A DNA stretch of 64,000 nucleotides from Anoxybacterium sp963665645 (GTDB lineage: Bacteria > Bacillota > Clostridia > Peptostreptococcales > Anaerovoracaceae), in assembly GCA_963665645.2 (NCBI GenBank), contig CAXXQN010000007.1:620001-684000 (forward strand), given 5' to 3'. Both the position numbers and the translations under genes were made by a program. Each line of letters starts with the position of its first letter. The first letter of the stretch is position 1. This document shows positions 33,198 to 42,242 of the stretch, in pieces. The notes under the pieces are model-generated. The model saw only the letters and a program-made list of their open reading frames with translations. It had not been told where the DNA came from and ran no database searches.

Positions 33198-34121
33198 ATG
33201 AAATATATTTTTGCGTTAGGAAGTGGAGTTTTCTTTTATTGTGTGGTGTATCTGTATCTGAGTATGCTGTTAACGAAAAAAATCGTTGTAGAGCAGCGGC
33301 TGCGGAACACCGCCGAATTAAATCAAGAAAATTCGGAAGAGAAGGAGTTGGATGCACCGTTCAGTGAGCGTATATTAAAGCCGGTGCTTAACCGTTTAAT
33401 CAATCTCTTTGCTCTGTTTATTCCACAGAACAATACGGCTCAGGACAAGCTGACAGAGCAGCTTACTCAGGCTGGAATTCGCATGGATGCAAGGAATTAC
33501 AGCGCGGCGGTGCTACTCTTTACCGTAACTTGTGCCATCGTGTTCGCTCTATACGGAAGCTTAGTTAGTCAAAGCATTGGGAGAGCTATGTTATTTGGGA
33601 TTTTTGGTCTTTGCGCGGGGGTGGTGTTGAGCCGGTTCCAGTTGAAAAGCAAAATAACACAGCGTCAAAATGAAATCTACCATCAATTGCCGGATGTTTT
33701 GGACTTGCTAAGCGTTAGTGTTTCCGCCGGGTTGGGCTTTGATCAGGCACTGGCCTATGTAGTCAAAAAAAGTGATGGTGTATTGATTCGTGAGCTGGAT
33801 ACGGCGCAGCGTGAAATTTCATTGGGGCGCTCCAGAAAAGAAGCGTTGGGACGACTGGGAGAAAGATGCGACAATCTGGAGCTTCGCACCTTTATCAGCG
33901 CTGTACTTCAGGCCGATGAATTAGGTTCTTCCATGCAGAATATCTTGCAGATACAGGCGGCTACCATTCGGGAGTCTCACAAACAAAATGTGGAGGAAAA
34001 GGCGCAGAAGTTGTCTGTCAAAATCCTGATTCCATTGGTGCTGTTTATTTTTCCTGTGATGTTTATCATCCTGCTGGGACCTGCAGTTCCTTCCATCATG
34101 GAATCGCTGGGAGGTGTTTGA
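33198..34121 (+). CDS. tadC: Tad pilus inner-membrane platform protein TadC
   Basis: About 307 residues from ATG 33198, preceded by AGAGGGGG. Membrane helices at the N-terminus, middle (AVLLFTVTCAIVFALYG) and C-terminus (IPLVLFIFPVMFIILLGP), with a T2SF domain (YHQLPDVLDLLSVSVSAGLGFDQALAYV ... RTFISAVLQADELGSSMQNILQIQ). It partners TadB. The start lies just after the third palindromic repeat, which supplies part of the leader. Confidence 0.88.
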   Translation: MKYIFALGSGVFFYCVVYLYLSMLLTKKIVVEQRLRNTAELNQENSEEKELDAPFSERILKPVLNRLINLFALFIPQNNTAQDKLTEQLTQAGIRMDARNYSAAVLLFTVTCAIVFALYGSLVSQSIGRAMLFGIFGLCAGVVLSRFQLKSKITQRQNEIYHQLPDVLDLLSVSVSAGLGFDQALAYVVKKSDGVLIRELDTAQREISLGRSRKEALGRLGERCDNLELRTFISAVLQADELGSSMQNILQIQAATIRESHKQNVEEKAQKLSVKILIPLVLFIFPVMFIILLGPAVPSIMESLGGV

Positions 34122-34125
34122 TGAG

Positions 34126-34506
34126 ATGTACCTGTATTTGAAAAATCCTCAGTTTCAAATAAAAATTGAATGGGCGAACACTTTTTTTAAGCGGTTGAAA
34201 GGACTGATGTTTCGATCTGCTATACCTCCGGATCAGGGAGTTTTGCTGTATCCATGCTCTGCTGTGCATACCTGTTTTATGCACTTTCCTATTGATGTTG
34301 TTTATCTGGATGAAAATTATTTTGTGCTGGGAAAGGAAACCCTTGTTCCCTGGCGTATCGGCAAACAGATCAGGGGAACGAAAAAGATTTTAGAAACTGC
34401 GGCACGTGTTACAGAACAGCTTGGGATTGGTATGCAGCTTATCGTAGGTGCAGATACGGAGGTGGCGCAGCCACTTTTTGAAGAGAAAGGAGATTGCAAT
34501 GAATAA
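34126..34506 (+). CDS. DUF192 family protein in the Tad operon
   Basis: About 126 residues; ATG 34126 is preferred because GGGAGG (34109-34114) lies 11 bases upstream and a GTG at 34114 overlaps that site. The DUF192 pattern is clear: KRLKGLMFR, GVLLYPCSAVHTCFMHFPIDVVYLDENYFVL, and VPWRIG. No signal peptide, so probably cytoplasmic. Function of DUF192 is not established. Its last codons include GTGGC-GCA-GCCAC followed by five T (34462-34479), resembling the hairpin at 17673; this may be an inserted palindrome or a chance match. Confidence 0.82.
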   Translation: MYLYLKNPQFQIKIEWANTFFKRLKGLMFRSAIPPDQGVLLYPCSAVHTCFMHFPIDVVYLDENYFVLGKETLVPWRIGKQIRGTKKILETAARVTEQLGIGMQLIVGADTEVAQPLFEEKGDCNE

Positions 34507-36253
34507 AAATCAAGACAATTACACGATCGGATATCATAACATACCTAACGATGGTATAGGCATTAATCAGGAGAACTTAAACTTAAACGTTCTTGTGGAA
34601 AAGAGCTTGGAGTCTGAATTGGAATCGAAACTTCAGAACTCGGTAGTCGGTGGATACTCTAAAAAGAGTGTTGAGAGTTTCGTTGCAGAAATGAGGAATA
34701 ATCTGTTGCGGATTAAGGTACAGCTGGAACGGCAGGTTCAGGATTTGTCTTCCGAAAAATCCAGTGTATCTCAGGAATGTTCCGTTTTGCGAAGTCAGTT
34801 GAAAGCAGCGGAAGAAAACCTGGAGGAGGCGCGCAGTCAAATCATTAGCCAGCAGTACCGTGACGAAACACAATGTGCCAGTGAGCAGGAAATCCAGCTC
34901 TACCGTGAAGAGAATGATCGTTTGAAAGGAATGTTGCTGGATTATCAGAAGGTAACGGAGCAAAAGAAAAAATATGAGAGCCTGCTGGATCAAAAAGAGC
35001 AGGAGATTGCAAAATTGAACGAGACGCTTGACCAATACCGGAAGGATTATAATGACCTGAAAGAAAGAACGAAACAGCTGGAAGAATCACTTGATCGTTC
35101 ACCTGCTCTTGTATCCTCAGAAAAAGAAATTGCTGAACTGAAACAACAGAAAGACAAAATTACGGAAAAATACCAGGCTCTGGTACAGCAAATGGAAGAG
35201 ACGAACTGTCAGCTCGAACAAAGAAAGCTGCATTTGGACGAAACCGAAACACAACTGGAACAGGAGAAACAGTATTTGGAAGATGTCCGTAAACAGTTGG
35301 AGCTGGAAAAACAGAATCTAATGGAAGCGCAAGTTCGATTGGAAACGGATATTCGGAAAAACCGTGTTTTAAGTCAAACCGAAACACAACTGGAACAGGA
35401 GAAACAGCATTTGGAAGATGTTCGTGTACAGCTGGAACTGGAAAAACAGAACCTAATGGAAGAGCAAGCCCGGTTGGAAACGGATATTCAAAAAAACCGT
35501 GCCTTAAGCCAACAGTTGGAAGATAACCGGAAATTGATCCATCAGAAAGAAGAAGAAATAAACGGACTGATGTTGGCAAAGGAAAGAACGATCGATGCTT
35601 TGCAGCGGGAACAAGAGGAATATAAAGGGAAAAGCGGTGATCTGGAGAAGAAAATAAAAGCTCTGTACCTGCAATATAATCAGTCTGAGGATAAAATCAA
35701 ACTGCAGGAAAAGATCATTTCCGAAAAGGATCTGCTTTTAGAGTATTACCAGCAGCAGGAAAAAGAATATATTCTGATTCGTCAGGAAAATGAAAAATCA
35801 AAAATAGTGATCACTACATTAAGAAAATCCCTGGATCAGGTTATGGCGCACATGGATGAACAGGCTGAGGGAATTAACCGCTATATCTCCCATAGCCTTC
35901 AGGAGCGTGATGCACTGAAAATCGCAGTAAACGAACGGACTGATTTACAGCTCAAGAATATCGAGTTGATGGAACAGATTAACAGCTTGTCTGGAAGAAT
36001 AGAAAAACTGGTGTCAAGGAATGCGAAGCTGAAAGAAGATTATGAGTATCATAAAAATACGGTCATGAATTTCGATAATGTCAAAAAAATCATTCATCTT
36101 GATGAGAACAATGCCGTTCAAAAAACAGAGGATATTGAGGATCCTGAGGAGTCCGGCATAGACACCTGCAGGGATGCTTACCTCAAGGCAAAGACGCTTA
36201 TCAGTGAAATGGGAGGGATAGACAGTGAAAAGGAAATTACAGAACTGGCTTAA
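34499..36253 (+). CDS. DivIVA-like long coiled-coil protein in the Tad operon
   Basis: 584 residues from ATG 34499 (AAAGGAG six bases upstream; overlaps the DUF192 stop). After about 40 residues comes GGYSKKSVESFVAEMRNNLL, which resembles the membrane-curvature-binding start of DivIVA/GpsB proteins (GY..x..VD.FL). From about residue 70 to 540 it is almost continuous coiled coil rich in Glu, Gln, Lys and Leu. Inside is a 45-residue tandem repeat (TETQLEQEKQ...LEDVR...LELEKQNLME), coded by two 135-bp units at 35241 and 35376. A polar scaffold that positions the Tad machine, together with TadZ, is a reasonable inference. The stop codon lies inside the next gene. Confidence 0.7.
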   Translation: MNKNQDNYTIGYHNIPNDGIGINQENLNLNVLVEKSLESELESKLQNSVVGGYSKKSVESFVAEMRNNLLRIKVQLERQVQDLSSEKSSVSQECSVLRSQLKAAEENLEEARSQIISQQYRDETQCASEQEIQLYREENDRLKGMLLDYQKVTEQKKKYESLLDQKEQEIAKLNETLDQYRKDYNDLKERTKQLEESLDRSPALVSSEKEIAELKQQKDKITEKYQALVQQMEETNCQLEQRKLHLDETETQLEQEKQYLEDVRKQLELEKQNLMEAQVRLETDIRKNRVLSQTETQLEQEKQHLEDVRVQLELEKQNLMEEQARLETDIQKNRALSQQLEDNRKLIHQKEEEINGLMLAKERTIDALQREQEEYKGKSGDLEKKIKALYLQYNQSEDKIKLQEKIISEKDLLLEYYQQQEKEYILIRQENEKSKIVITTLRKSLDQVMAHMDEQAEGINRYISHSLQERDALKIAVNERTDLQLKNIELMEQINSLSGRIEKLVSRNAKLKEDYEYHKNTVMNFDNVKKIIHLDENNAVQKTEDIEDPEESGIDTCRDAYLKAKTLISEMGGIDSEKEITELA

Positions 36254-36758
36254 CACCGAAAAGGGGCAGTCTCTTGTTGAATTTGCAATCATATTACCGA
36301 TCCTGATATTGTTACTGACGCTTCCTGTCGATTATTTCCGTTATATCAACACAAAAATGCTTTTGAACAGTGCCGCAAGTGAAAGCATCGGGGAATTAAG
36401 TTATACTTCTGCTTCTTCGGGCAACCCTGACAATGACATCAAGCAGACGCTGAAGGATTGCTATGGTGACCGTTTGGACAGTGACAAGGTCCAGATTTCC
36501 ATTGATAAGGGAATCCCGGAAGAAAAAGACTACACTTATTATGTTTATTCCAGTGCAAAGGCTGATCCCGATCCATTACATTTTGGGGAGCAATTTGAAG
36601 AACGGCCGAGCAGCTATGAGTGCATGGAGGTTCAGATGCGATTTTCTTACGAGATGTCCCCGGTAACTTATTGGGGCACGGTTTTCTTAGATGATACTTT
36701 TGAAGTAAAAACACCAACTTATACGCGGAAAATCTATGCGGGAGGGTATACTCCATGA
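36225..36758 (+). CDS. TadE-like pseudopilin 1
   Basis: 177 residues. GTG 36225 has GGGAGGG eight bases upstream. TEKGQSLVEFAIILPILILLLTLPVDY is the TadE signature: prepilin-peptidase site before a single hydrophobic helix with the conserved Glu. The remaining part is extracytoplasmic. TadE-like proteins are minor pilus components needed for assembly. Overlaps the coiled-coil gene by 29 bases and the next gene by four. Confidence 0.82.
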   Translation: MKRKLQNWLNTEKGQSLVEFAIILPILILLLTLPVDYFRYINTKMLLNSAASESIGELSYTSASSGNPDNDIKQTLKDCYGDRLDSDKVQISIDKGIPEEKDYTYYVYSSAKADPDPLHFGEQFEERPSSYECMEVQMRFSYEMSPVTYWGTVFLDDTFEVKTPTYTRKIYAGGYTP

Positions 36759-37291
36759 CGGTGAAAAAACAAAACGACTCCGGGCAGGCAATGGTGGAGT
36801 TTGCTTTGACTTTATGGATATTTTTGCTGATTATATTTTTCATCATTGATTTTGGTTGGGTTGCCTACCAAAGGACATCCTTTGAATACGGCTACATACA
36901 CTCAAGCTGGGCCATATCTGCAGATGATCTGGGAGATAAGGATCCTTTGGATGAGGATCCTTCGGAAGCTTCTTATTCCGGCACTTTGGTTTCCGATGCT
37001 CTTTCTGATGAACTTGATGAGCGCTCACCGGGTATTATTGCAGCAAATATGACCATTACCAATGCCAAAGCGGAACTATACAATAAACCTGAAACCTATA
37101 AAGTCCCGGGCAGAACCGGAGATGCTATTGAAGCGGTGAGCCGAACACGCTATATGGATTTAAGTGCTGACTTTTCTTATGTGATCCGTCCGATTACTCC
37201 CATCGGAAAGATGTTCTTCAAAGAAGAAATCACTGTTGAAAAAGAACTGGAGCGCACCCGGGTTGTGAGGACACAACACAGGTCGGAATAG
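36755..37291 (+). CDS. TadE-like pseudopilin 2
   Basis: 178 residues with DSGQAMVEFALTLWIFLLIIFFIIDFG near the N-terminus, the TadE-type processing site and helix, then an acidic extracytoplasmic domain. ATG overlaps the preceding stop (ATGA) and GGGAGGG lies upstream, so translation is coupled. Paralogous to the preceding gene in its first 45 residues only. Confidence 0.82.
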   Translation: MTVKKQNDSGQAMVEFALTLWIFLLIIFFIIDFGWVAYQRTSFEYGYIHSSWAISADDLGDKDPLDEDPSEASYSGTLVSDALSDELDERSPGIIAANMTITNAKAELYNKPETYKVPGRTGDAIEAVSRTRYMDLSADFSYVIRPITPIGKMFFKEEITVEKELERTRVVRTQHRSE

Positions 37292-37319
37292 CTGAGATAG
37301 ACAAGGAGGTGAACCTGTC

Positions 37320-37874
37320 ATGAAACATAACATCCTGCATTTTTTTAAACAGGAAAGAGGGAACATGATCATCTTATTTGCGGGAACGCTAGTCGTGCTG
37401 ATTTTTTTCATCGGTCTGTCTTTGGATATCGGTATGATATGTCTGCAGCGAAATTCCATGCAGAATCTATGCCAGATCGTCAGAGAGGATCGGTTTACCT
37501 ATCAGGATACGATTCGGTATGCTGAAAATCCGGGCGAGGCCAGTTATCAGATCATCTATGATACCCTGAAGGGCAATGGTTTTGACGGCACGGTAAAGGT
37601 TTATTTTTATGAGAAAGAGCCAGAATCGAATAACCGTTCTTATCGTATTCGTACGGAACTCAGCGAGGAATATGCTTATACGTTCGGAAGAATCTTCGGG
37701 AAGACTACGGATACCATCACCGTGTCGCTGGATGGAGGTGAAACCTACGGAGAGGGAGGGCTTGATGTGGTATGGCATTCTCCCAAAGATGTCTCAACTT
37801 ATAACGGTTCCTATACCAGTCAGTCTGATGGCGGATATGCTTATGACAGTGGCGATATCCCGGCAGATTGGTAA
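37320..37874 (+). CDS. TadG-like pseudopilin 3
   Basis: 184 residues. The N-terminal QERGNMIILFAGTLVVLIFFIGLSLDIGMICLQRN resembles the start of TadG-type (Flp_N/Tad) proteins, with the processing-site Gly followed by a single membrane helix; the canonical Glu of TadE is replaced (GNMI). The C-terminal part is Ser/Tyr/Gly-rich. GGAGGTGA lies seven bases before ATG. Likely a minor pilus or tip-complex component. Confidence 0.7.
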   Translation: MKHNILHFFKQERGNMIILFAGTLVVLIFFIGLSLDIGMICLQRNSMQNLCQIVREDRFTYQDTIRYAENPGEASYQIIYDTLKGNGFDGTVKVYFYEKEPESNNRSYRIRTELSEEYAYTFGRIFGKTTDTITVSLDGGETYGEGGLDVVWHSPKDVSTYNGSYTSQSDGGYAYDSGDIPADW

Positions 37875-37933
37875 AGTTGTGACAGTAATCATAGTTGGAA
37901 GAAACAGCAAACATACTTAGGAGGTGATGAACA

Positions 37934-39187
37934 ATGTGCAAACGATCGATCGGCATTGTTTTATGCATTGGTTTGATAGCTGGAATTTTAACTGGCTGCC
38001 ATATTCCTTTTTTGTCTAAAACGGAAAAAGAACGAACCATGGTTTTCAGCCACTGGGATACAGAGAATCAGAAGGTCTATGAAACACTGGCCAGCAAATA
38101 CATGAAGAAGAACAAGGGATTAACAATTAAAATTCAGGAAATTTCGCGGGAAGAATATAATGAAACCTGGCTGCAGAGTATCTCAGATAAAAACATGGCA
38201 GATGTATTTGCGGTGCCTGCGGGCAAAGACTTTGATGTTTTTGCCGAAAGCGGCAAACTGCTTGACTTGGACAAGGTATTGCCGGATGACTATGACCGAT
38301 CCATTATAAAGCTTGGAACCAAAGACGGTCATGTTTGGGCAGTTCCTGTAACAGGCAGCGTTCCGGTTATATTTTATAATAAAGCCTTATTTCAGCAATA
38401 TGAACTGGTACGGCCTCAGACGGTTTCCGATTTTGTGGTAAATTGCTCCATTTTACAGCATAACGGTTTTACACCCTTTGCCATGTCCAAGGATGAAAAT
38501 GGTTTTCTTGATACGGCAGACTTTGTGGAAGGAATTTTGGCAAACGGTTCCTGCGATACTGATCTGGTGTCTGAAGGAAAATTTTTTCATAAAAACGAAG
38601 CGCTGGATTCCGGATTTCATGACGTAATGGGGCTTGCTTTTGAGTTTGCGTTATCAGATTTGATGATTCCGAAAGAGGAAAGCGTGCAGGGCCATCAGAA
38701 ACTGCAGGAGCAATTTGTAAACGGGGCTTGCGCTATGTTCCCAGGCAGTACGAATGATATTTCCACGTTGCATAAACGAAATGATCAATTTGAATTTGGC
38801 ATTTTTTCGATGCCGGGCTCAAAAAGCTTTTATAAAGGAGTTTTGAAGGCCGACATGATGCTGGGAATCTCTGACAAATCGAAGGTTGACTCCGATGCAG
38901 AAGGGTTTGTTCGTTATCTGCTTTCGAAAGAAGGCCAGGAACTTCTTTGCAATGGAGTAAGCAGAATCCCGGTGACAGAGAAGGTACCTGTCTCGGATCC
39001 CGAGCTGGCGGCGGCGCAGGGCTTTTTATATACTGCAGATGGCCTGTCTCCTTCTCTCTATCAAAGAATAACAGAGAAAGAAAGAGCGATTTGCAGAGAA
39101 AAACTGGATCTTGCGTTTTCCGGGTCATGCGGTATTTTGGAAGAGTATATGCTTGACTGGACGAATGCGCTGAAAGAAGTTCAGTAA
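37934..39187 (+). CDS. Extracellular solute-binding lipoprotein (family 1) in the Tad operon
   Basis: 417 residues. A lipoprotein signal peptide ends in the lipobox LTGC (cysteine at about residue 22). The body is a family 1 binding-protein fold (ERTMVFSHWDTENQKVYETLASKYMKKNKG, DVFAVPAGKDFDVFAESGKLLDL, GHVWAVPVTGSVPVIFYNKALF). Such proteins usually feed sugar ABC transporters, but no permease or ATPase gene is near. It sits between TadG-like and VWA/pilin genes with AGGAGGTGATG before its ATG, so it is part of the pilus operon. It may act as a surface sensor or adhesin-associated binding protein; this is inference. Confidence 0.82.
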   Translation: MCKRSIGIVLCIGLIAGILTGCHIPFLSKTEKERTMVFSHWDTENQKVYETLASKYMKKNKGLTIKIQEISREEYNETWLQSISDKNMADVFAVPAGKDFDVFAESGKLLDLDKVLPDDYDRSIIKLGTKDGHVWAVPVTGSVPVIFYNKALFQQYELVRPQTVSDFVVNCSILQHNGFTPFAMSKDENGFLDTADFVEGILANGSCDTDLVSEGKFFHKNEALDSGFHDVMGLAFEFALSDLMIPKEESVQGHQKLQEQFVNGACAMFPGSTNDISTLHKRNDQFEFGIFSMPGSKSFYKGVLKADMMLGISDKSKVDSDAEGFVRYLLSKEGQELLCNGVSRIPVTEKVPVSDPELAAAQGFLYTADGLSPSLYQRITEKERAICREKLDLAFSGSCGILEEYMLDWTNALKEVQ

Positions 39188-39215
39188 ATTTCATTCTGGA
39201 AAGGAGATGAATTTA

Positions 39216-41978
39216 ATGAAAAAATTTTTAAAAGACCTCTTTGTTGCACTTTTCTTATTTATGGTGTATTCCATAGCTTTCTGCCCTTCGGCATATGCCC
39301 TTGGTCAAAGCACTGATTTGACCGTTACAACAGTGATTGACAATGCGGCTGCATATCCTTCGCAATGCGCCGGCCTTTCTGCAAAATATACGGCTGTTCG
39401 GATCTATAAAATGGAATATTCATCCACTTACGCCAACATACCCAGAATAACCAACAGCCAGGTTTTTAACATTGCAAACAACCAGTCGACAACGATTCAT
39501 TACAACAGTTACTCTTCGGCAACATGCGATACCTTTTGGTTTGAACCTAACAAATATACGAATCAGCATTTAAGTTTAAGTTCTGTGGAATATACCGACG
39601 CCGATAATTTGAAAGCCTATACATATAGTCCTACGGGGAATCTCTCCAATCCTTATACGGTGAACCCCTTTAACTGGGCAGAAGTCATCGACAGCAGCAA
39701 AAGAACGGCGAAAGTAACGCTTCATTTCCGGTATAACCCGGATATTGACAGTGTGGATCCGGAGCCGGATCCGGAGCCGGATTACAGTAAGAAAATTGAT
39801 TATCTGGGGGATGATACTTCCAACCCGGACACAACAGCCGACGGTAATAATGATTACCGGCTGTACCTTGATGTTACGACAGAAGCGGCTTCGGCGGACA
39901 AAAAAGCGGATATCATCTTTGTACTGGACGTGAGCGGTTCGATGGCGTGGGATCTTGGATCCGGCCAGTCAAAGATATCCGTATTGAAATCGACAATGAC
40001 CAATGCGATCAACAACTTAACAAAGAATGAGTATAACAGCATTTCTATTATAAAATTTTCCAAAAGTTCGCATGTTTTAATTTCCGACAGCAAGGATAAA
40101 AACCAGCTCATTAGCTGCATTCAAGGGCTTTCAGCTTCCGGCGGTACAAACTATTACGCGTCATTGCTGGATGCGGCTTCCGAAATTAATGCCATGAATG
40201 CTAATGATACGGGAGATACGGAAAAAGTCGTTATATTTATTACGGATGGAGAACCGACATATGCTGCACCAGCTGCCGCATCATCATCGAATAACACCTA
40301 TGCGGGTATGATTTATGCCTGTCAGGCGATAAAGCAGGTTTCCGATGTCGACAGATTTTATTCTATTTTTATCGGAGATAATAAGGGAAGCGCATCTGCT
40401 CTGCAAACAATTACACAGATGGTCAATGCCAGTATAGAAAAATATATGGTTCAGGCTTCCAGTGCGGAACAGGTATCCAATACCTTAGAACGTTTTATGT
40501 CTAAAATGAGTAATTGTCTGTATAATGTTACCATTTCAGATATACTTTCTCAGTATGTAGACTATACCGGAGGCCTGAAGGTAACACGGAAAACCGGAGA
40601 TGACGATCCCGTTGATCTGACCGCAGGGATTGATTATACCATCAGCGCCGGAACAGGCGATATTGCTGTACAGCTGCTGCAGGCAACTGTACCGGACAGC
40701 CGGTATACGCTGTCATTTAATGTAACAGGCAGTGATGAGGCCTTTGATTATTACGACTTAAATAAAAATTATCCCCATGTGGGTGACGCAGGCACGGATT
40801 ACCCGGGCAATGCTACCAGCTCTGGACAACCGGGCTTTAATTCCAATGCATTAGCCAGCCTGATCTATTCCTTCGGCGGGAGCGGATCAGCGGAAAAAAT
40901 ATATGCAAAACCGGTCGTGCAGGTTGTGGAACCTGACCCTGTTCCTGCTGAAATCAAGGTAAGAAAAATCCTGGACGGCAAGGAATTGATGGAAGGAATG
41001 TTTGAATTTGAGCTGACTGAGGAGACGGATCAGGGGGATGTGTTAATTGGGACAATTACCAATGATGCGGATGGGTTTGTTACATTCGAGTCCCTGCCCT
41101 TACGTAAGCCGGGCACGTATACCTATAAGATCAGGGAAGTGATTCCCGCGAACCCGATGCCGGGAATGAACTATGATACGAAAACGATTAAGGTAACGGT
41201 AGAGGTAACAAGATCCGGTGACGAATTGGTTGCAGAGGTAAAAGACCTTTCTGATGAAGCATTTATTAACTCGTATGAACCGAAACCTGTTTTTGTAACG
41301 TTGAAGGCTAAAAAGGTATTGACAGGCCGAACACTGACTAATGGGATGTTTGATTTCAGTCTGCTTGAAAGCTCGGGAGTATTGGTGGAGACGGTGTCCA
41401 ATACTGCAGCGGGCAATATCGAGTTCTCGCCGCTGAAGTTTACAAAGGAAGGTGTTTCTATCTATACGATTCGGGAATCTGTTCCGATTCCGGCGAATCC
41501 GAACATCATATATGATACAAAAACCATTACCGCGAAAATAACCGTTGAGGATGATGAGGGGATTCTGACTGCGGACGTTGAATACTCACCGGATCCGGTA
41601 TTTCAAAATGAATATGTTTATTCGTCGCAAAATGCAACCATTGAACTGAATAAGATTTTAACAGGTATGCAGCTAACCAAAGGAATGTTCACGTTTGAAT
41701 TGACGAATCAGGCTACAGGTGCGACTAAAACGGAAACGAATGAGGCAGACGGAACGATTGCTTTCAATTTAGCTTATAAAACTCCTGGCACTTATACTTA
41801 TACCATCCGGGAAGTCGAGCCGGCATCTTCGATTAAATACATGACCTATGATGAAAAAACAATTGAGGTAACGGTTTATGTGACGGATAACGGTTCCGGA
41901 AAACTTGCCACCAAAGTGGTCTATCCTGAAGATCGGAACTTTTATAACAGTTATCAGGTAAAGGGCGGTATTTGGTAG
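39216..41978 (+). CDS. Secreted VWA protein with three isopeptide-type pilin domains
   Basis: 920 residues; ATG 39216 has AAGGAG nine bases upstream. Signal peptide (1-29). A linker region is followed by a von Willebrand A domain (about 228-428) with the MIDAS motif DVSGS (238-242) and a later TDGEP. Three FctA/Spy0128-like pilin domains follow (about 572-688, 690-800, 803-918), each with a GMF-F-L start and an NSY or NEY end (for example KILDGKELMEGMFEFEL, KVLTGRTLTNGMFDFSL, KILTGMQLTKGMFTFEL); lysines and the terminal Asn are those used for intramolecular isopeptide bonds. The protein stops right after the last domain (YQVKGGIW), with no LPxTG motif or membrane anchor. Probably a tip adhesin of the Tad pilus or a released factor. 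Confidence 0.85.
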   Translation: MKKFLKDLFVALFLFMVYSIAFCPSAYALGQSTDLTVTTVIDNAAAYPSQCAGLSAKYTAVRIYKMEYSSTYANIPRITNSQVFNIANNQSTTIHYNSYSSATCDTFWFEPNKYTNQHLSLSSVEYTDADNLKAYTYSPTGNLSNPYTVNPFNWAEVIDSSKRTAKVTLHFRYNPDIDSVDPEPDPEPDYSKKIDYLGDDTSNPDTTADGNNDYRLYLDVTTEAASADKKADIIFVLDVSGSMAWDLGSGQSKISVLKSTMTNAINNLTKNEYNSISIIKFSKSSHVLISDSKDKNQLISCIQGLSASGGTNYYASLLDAASEINAMNANDTGDTEKVVIFITDGEPTYAAPAAASSSNNTYAGMIYACQAIKQVSDVDRFYSIFIGDNKGSASALQTITQMVNASIEKYMVQASSAEQVSNTLERFMSKMSNCLYNVTISDILSQYVDYTGGLKVTRKTGDDDPVDLTAGIDYTISAGTGDIAVQLLQATVPDSRYTLSFNVTGSDEAFDYYDLNKNYPHVGDAGTDYPGNATSSGQPGFNSNALASLIYSFGGSGSAEKIYAKPVVQVVEPDPVPAEIKVRKILDGKELMEGMFEFELTEETDQGDVLIGTITNDADGFVTFESLPLRKPGTYTYKIREVIPANPMPGMNYDTKTIKVTVEVTRSGDELVAEVKDLSDEAFINSYEPKPVFVTLKAKKVLTGRTLTNGMFDFSLLESSGVLVETVSNTAAGNIEFSPLKFTKEGVSIYTIRESVPIPANPNIIYDTKTITAKITVEDDEGILTADVEYSPDPVFQNEYVYSSQNATIELNKILTGMQLTKGMFTFELTNQATGATKTETNEADGTIAFNLAYKTPGTYTYTIREVEPASSIKYMTYDEKTIEVTVYVTDNGSGKLATKVVYPEDRNFYNSYQVKGGIW

Positions 41979-42162
41979 TAATTTACATCAAACCGTTCAT
42001 GGCCGACTTCAAACTGGTAAATATTGCGGTAACAGAAGAAATAGTCCCTTAGATACCGGGACTGGGATGTGGTTTTGAACCATCTTTTCATCCTGTTCGA
42101 AGATAGATTTGCAGGCTGAGCCGGCTAAAGCTTGCACCGAAAAGTAGTATTGCCCAGGAGTG

Positions 42163-42196
42163 GCGCCGGTATTCATAAAGATATGCATACCGGCGC
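42163..42196. repeat. Hairpin between convergent genes
   Basis: GCGCCGGTAT pairs perfectly with ATACCGGCGC over a 14-base loop. The 264-base gap 41979-42242 between the VWA gene and lctD shows nothing else I can support; a 67-codon minus-strand frame across it lacks recognisable features. Confidence 0.5.
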
Positions 42197-42242
42197 TATC
42201 TGTTGCATTCATCTAAATTCGAATCAATATAATTGTTGTCTT

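Noticed and set aside
42009..42212. Minus-strand ORF of 67 codons between the VWA gene and lctD
   Set aside because: No ribosome site or recognised motif, and it contains a perfect intergenic hairpin.
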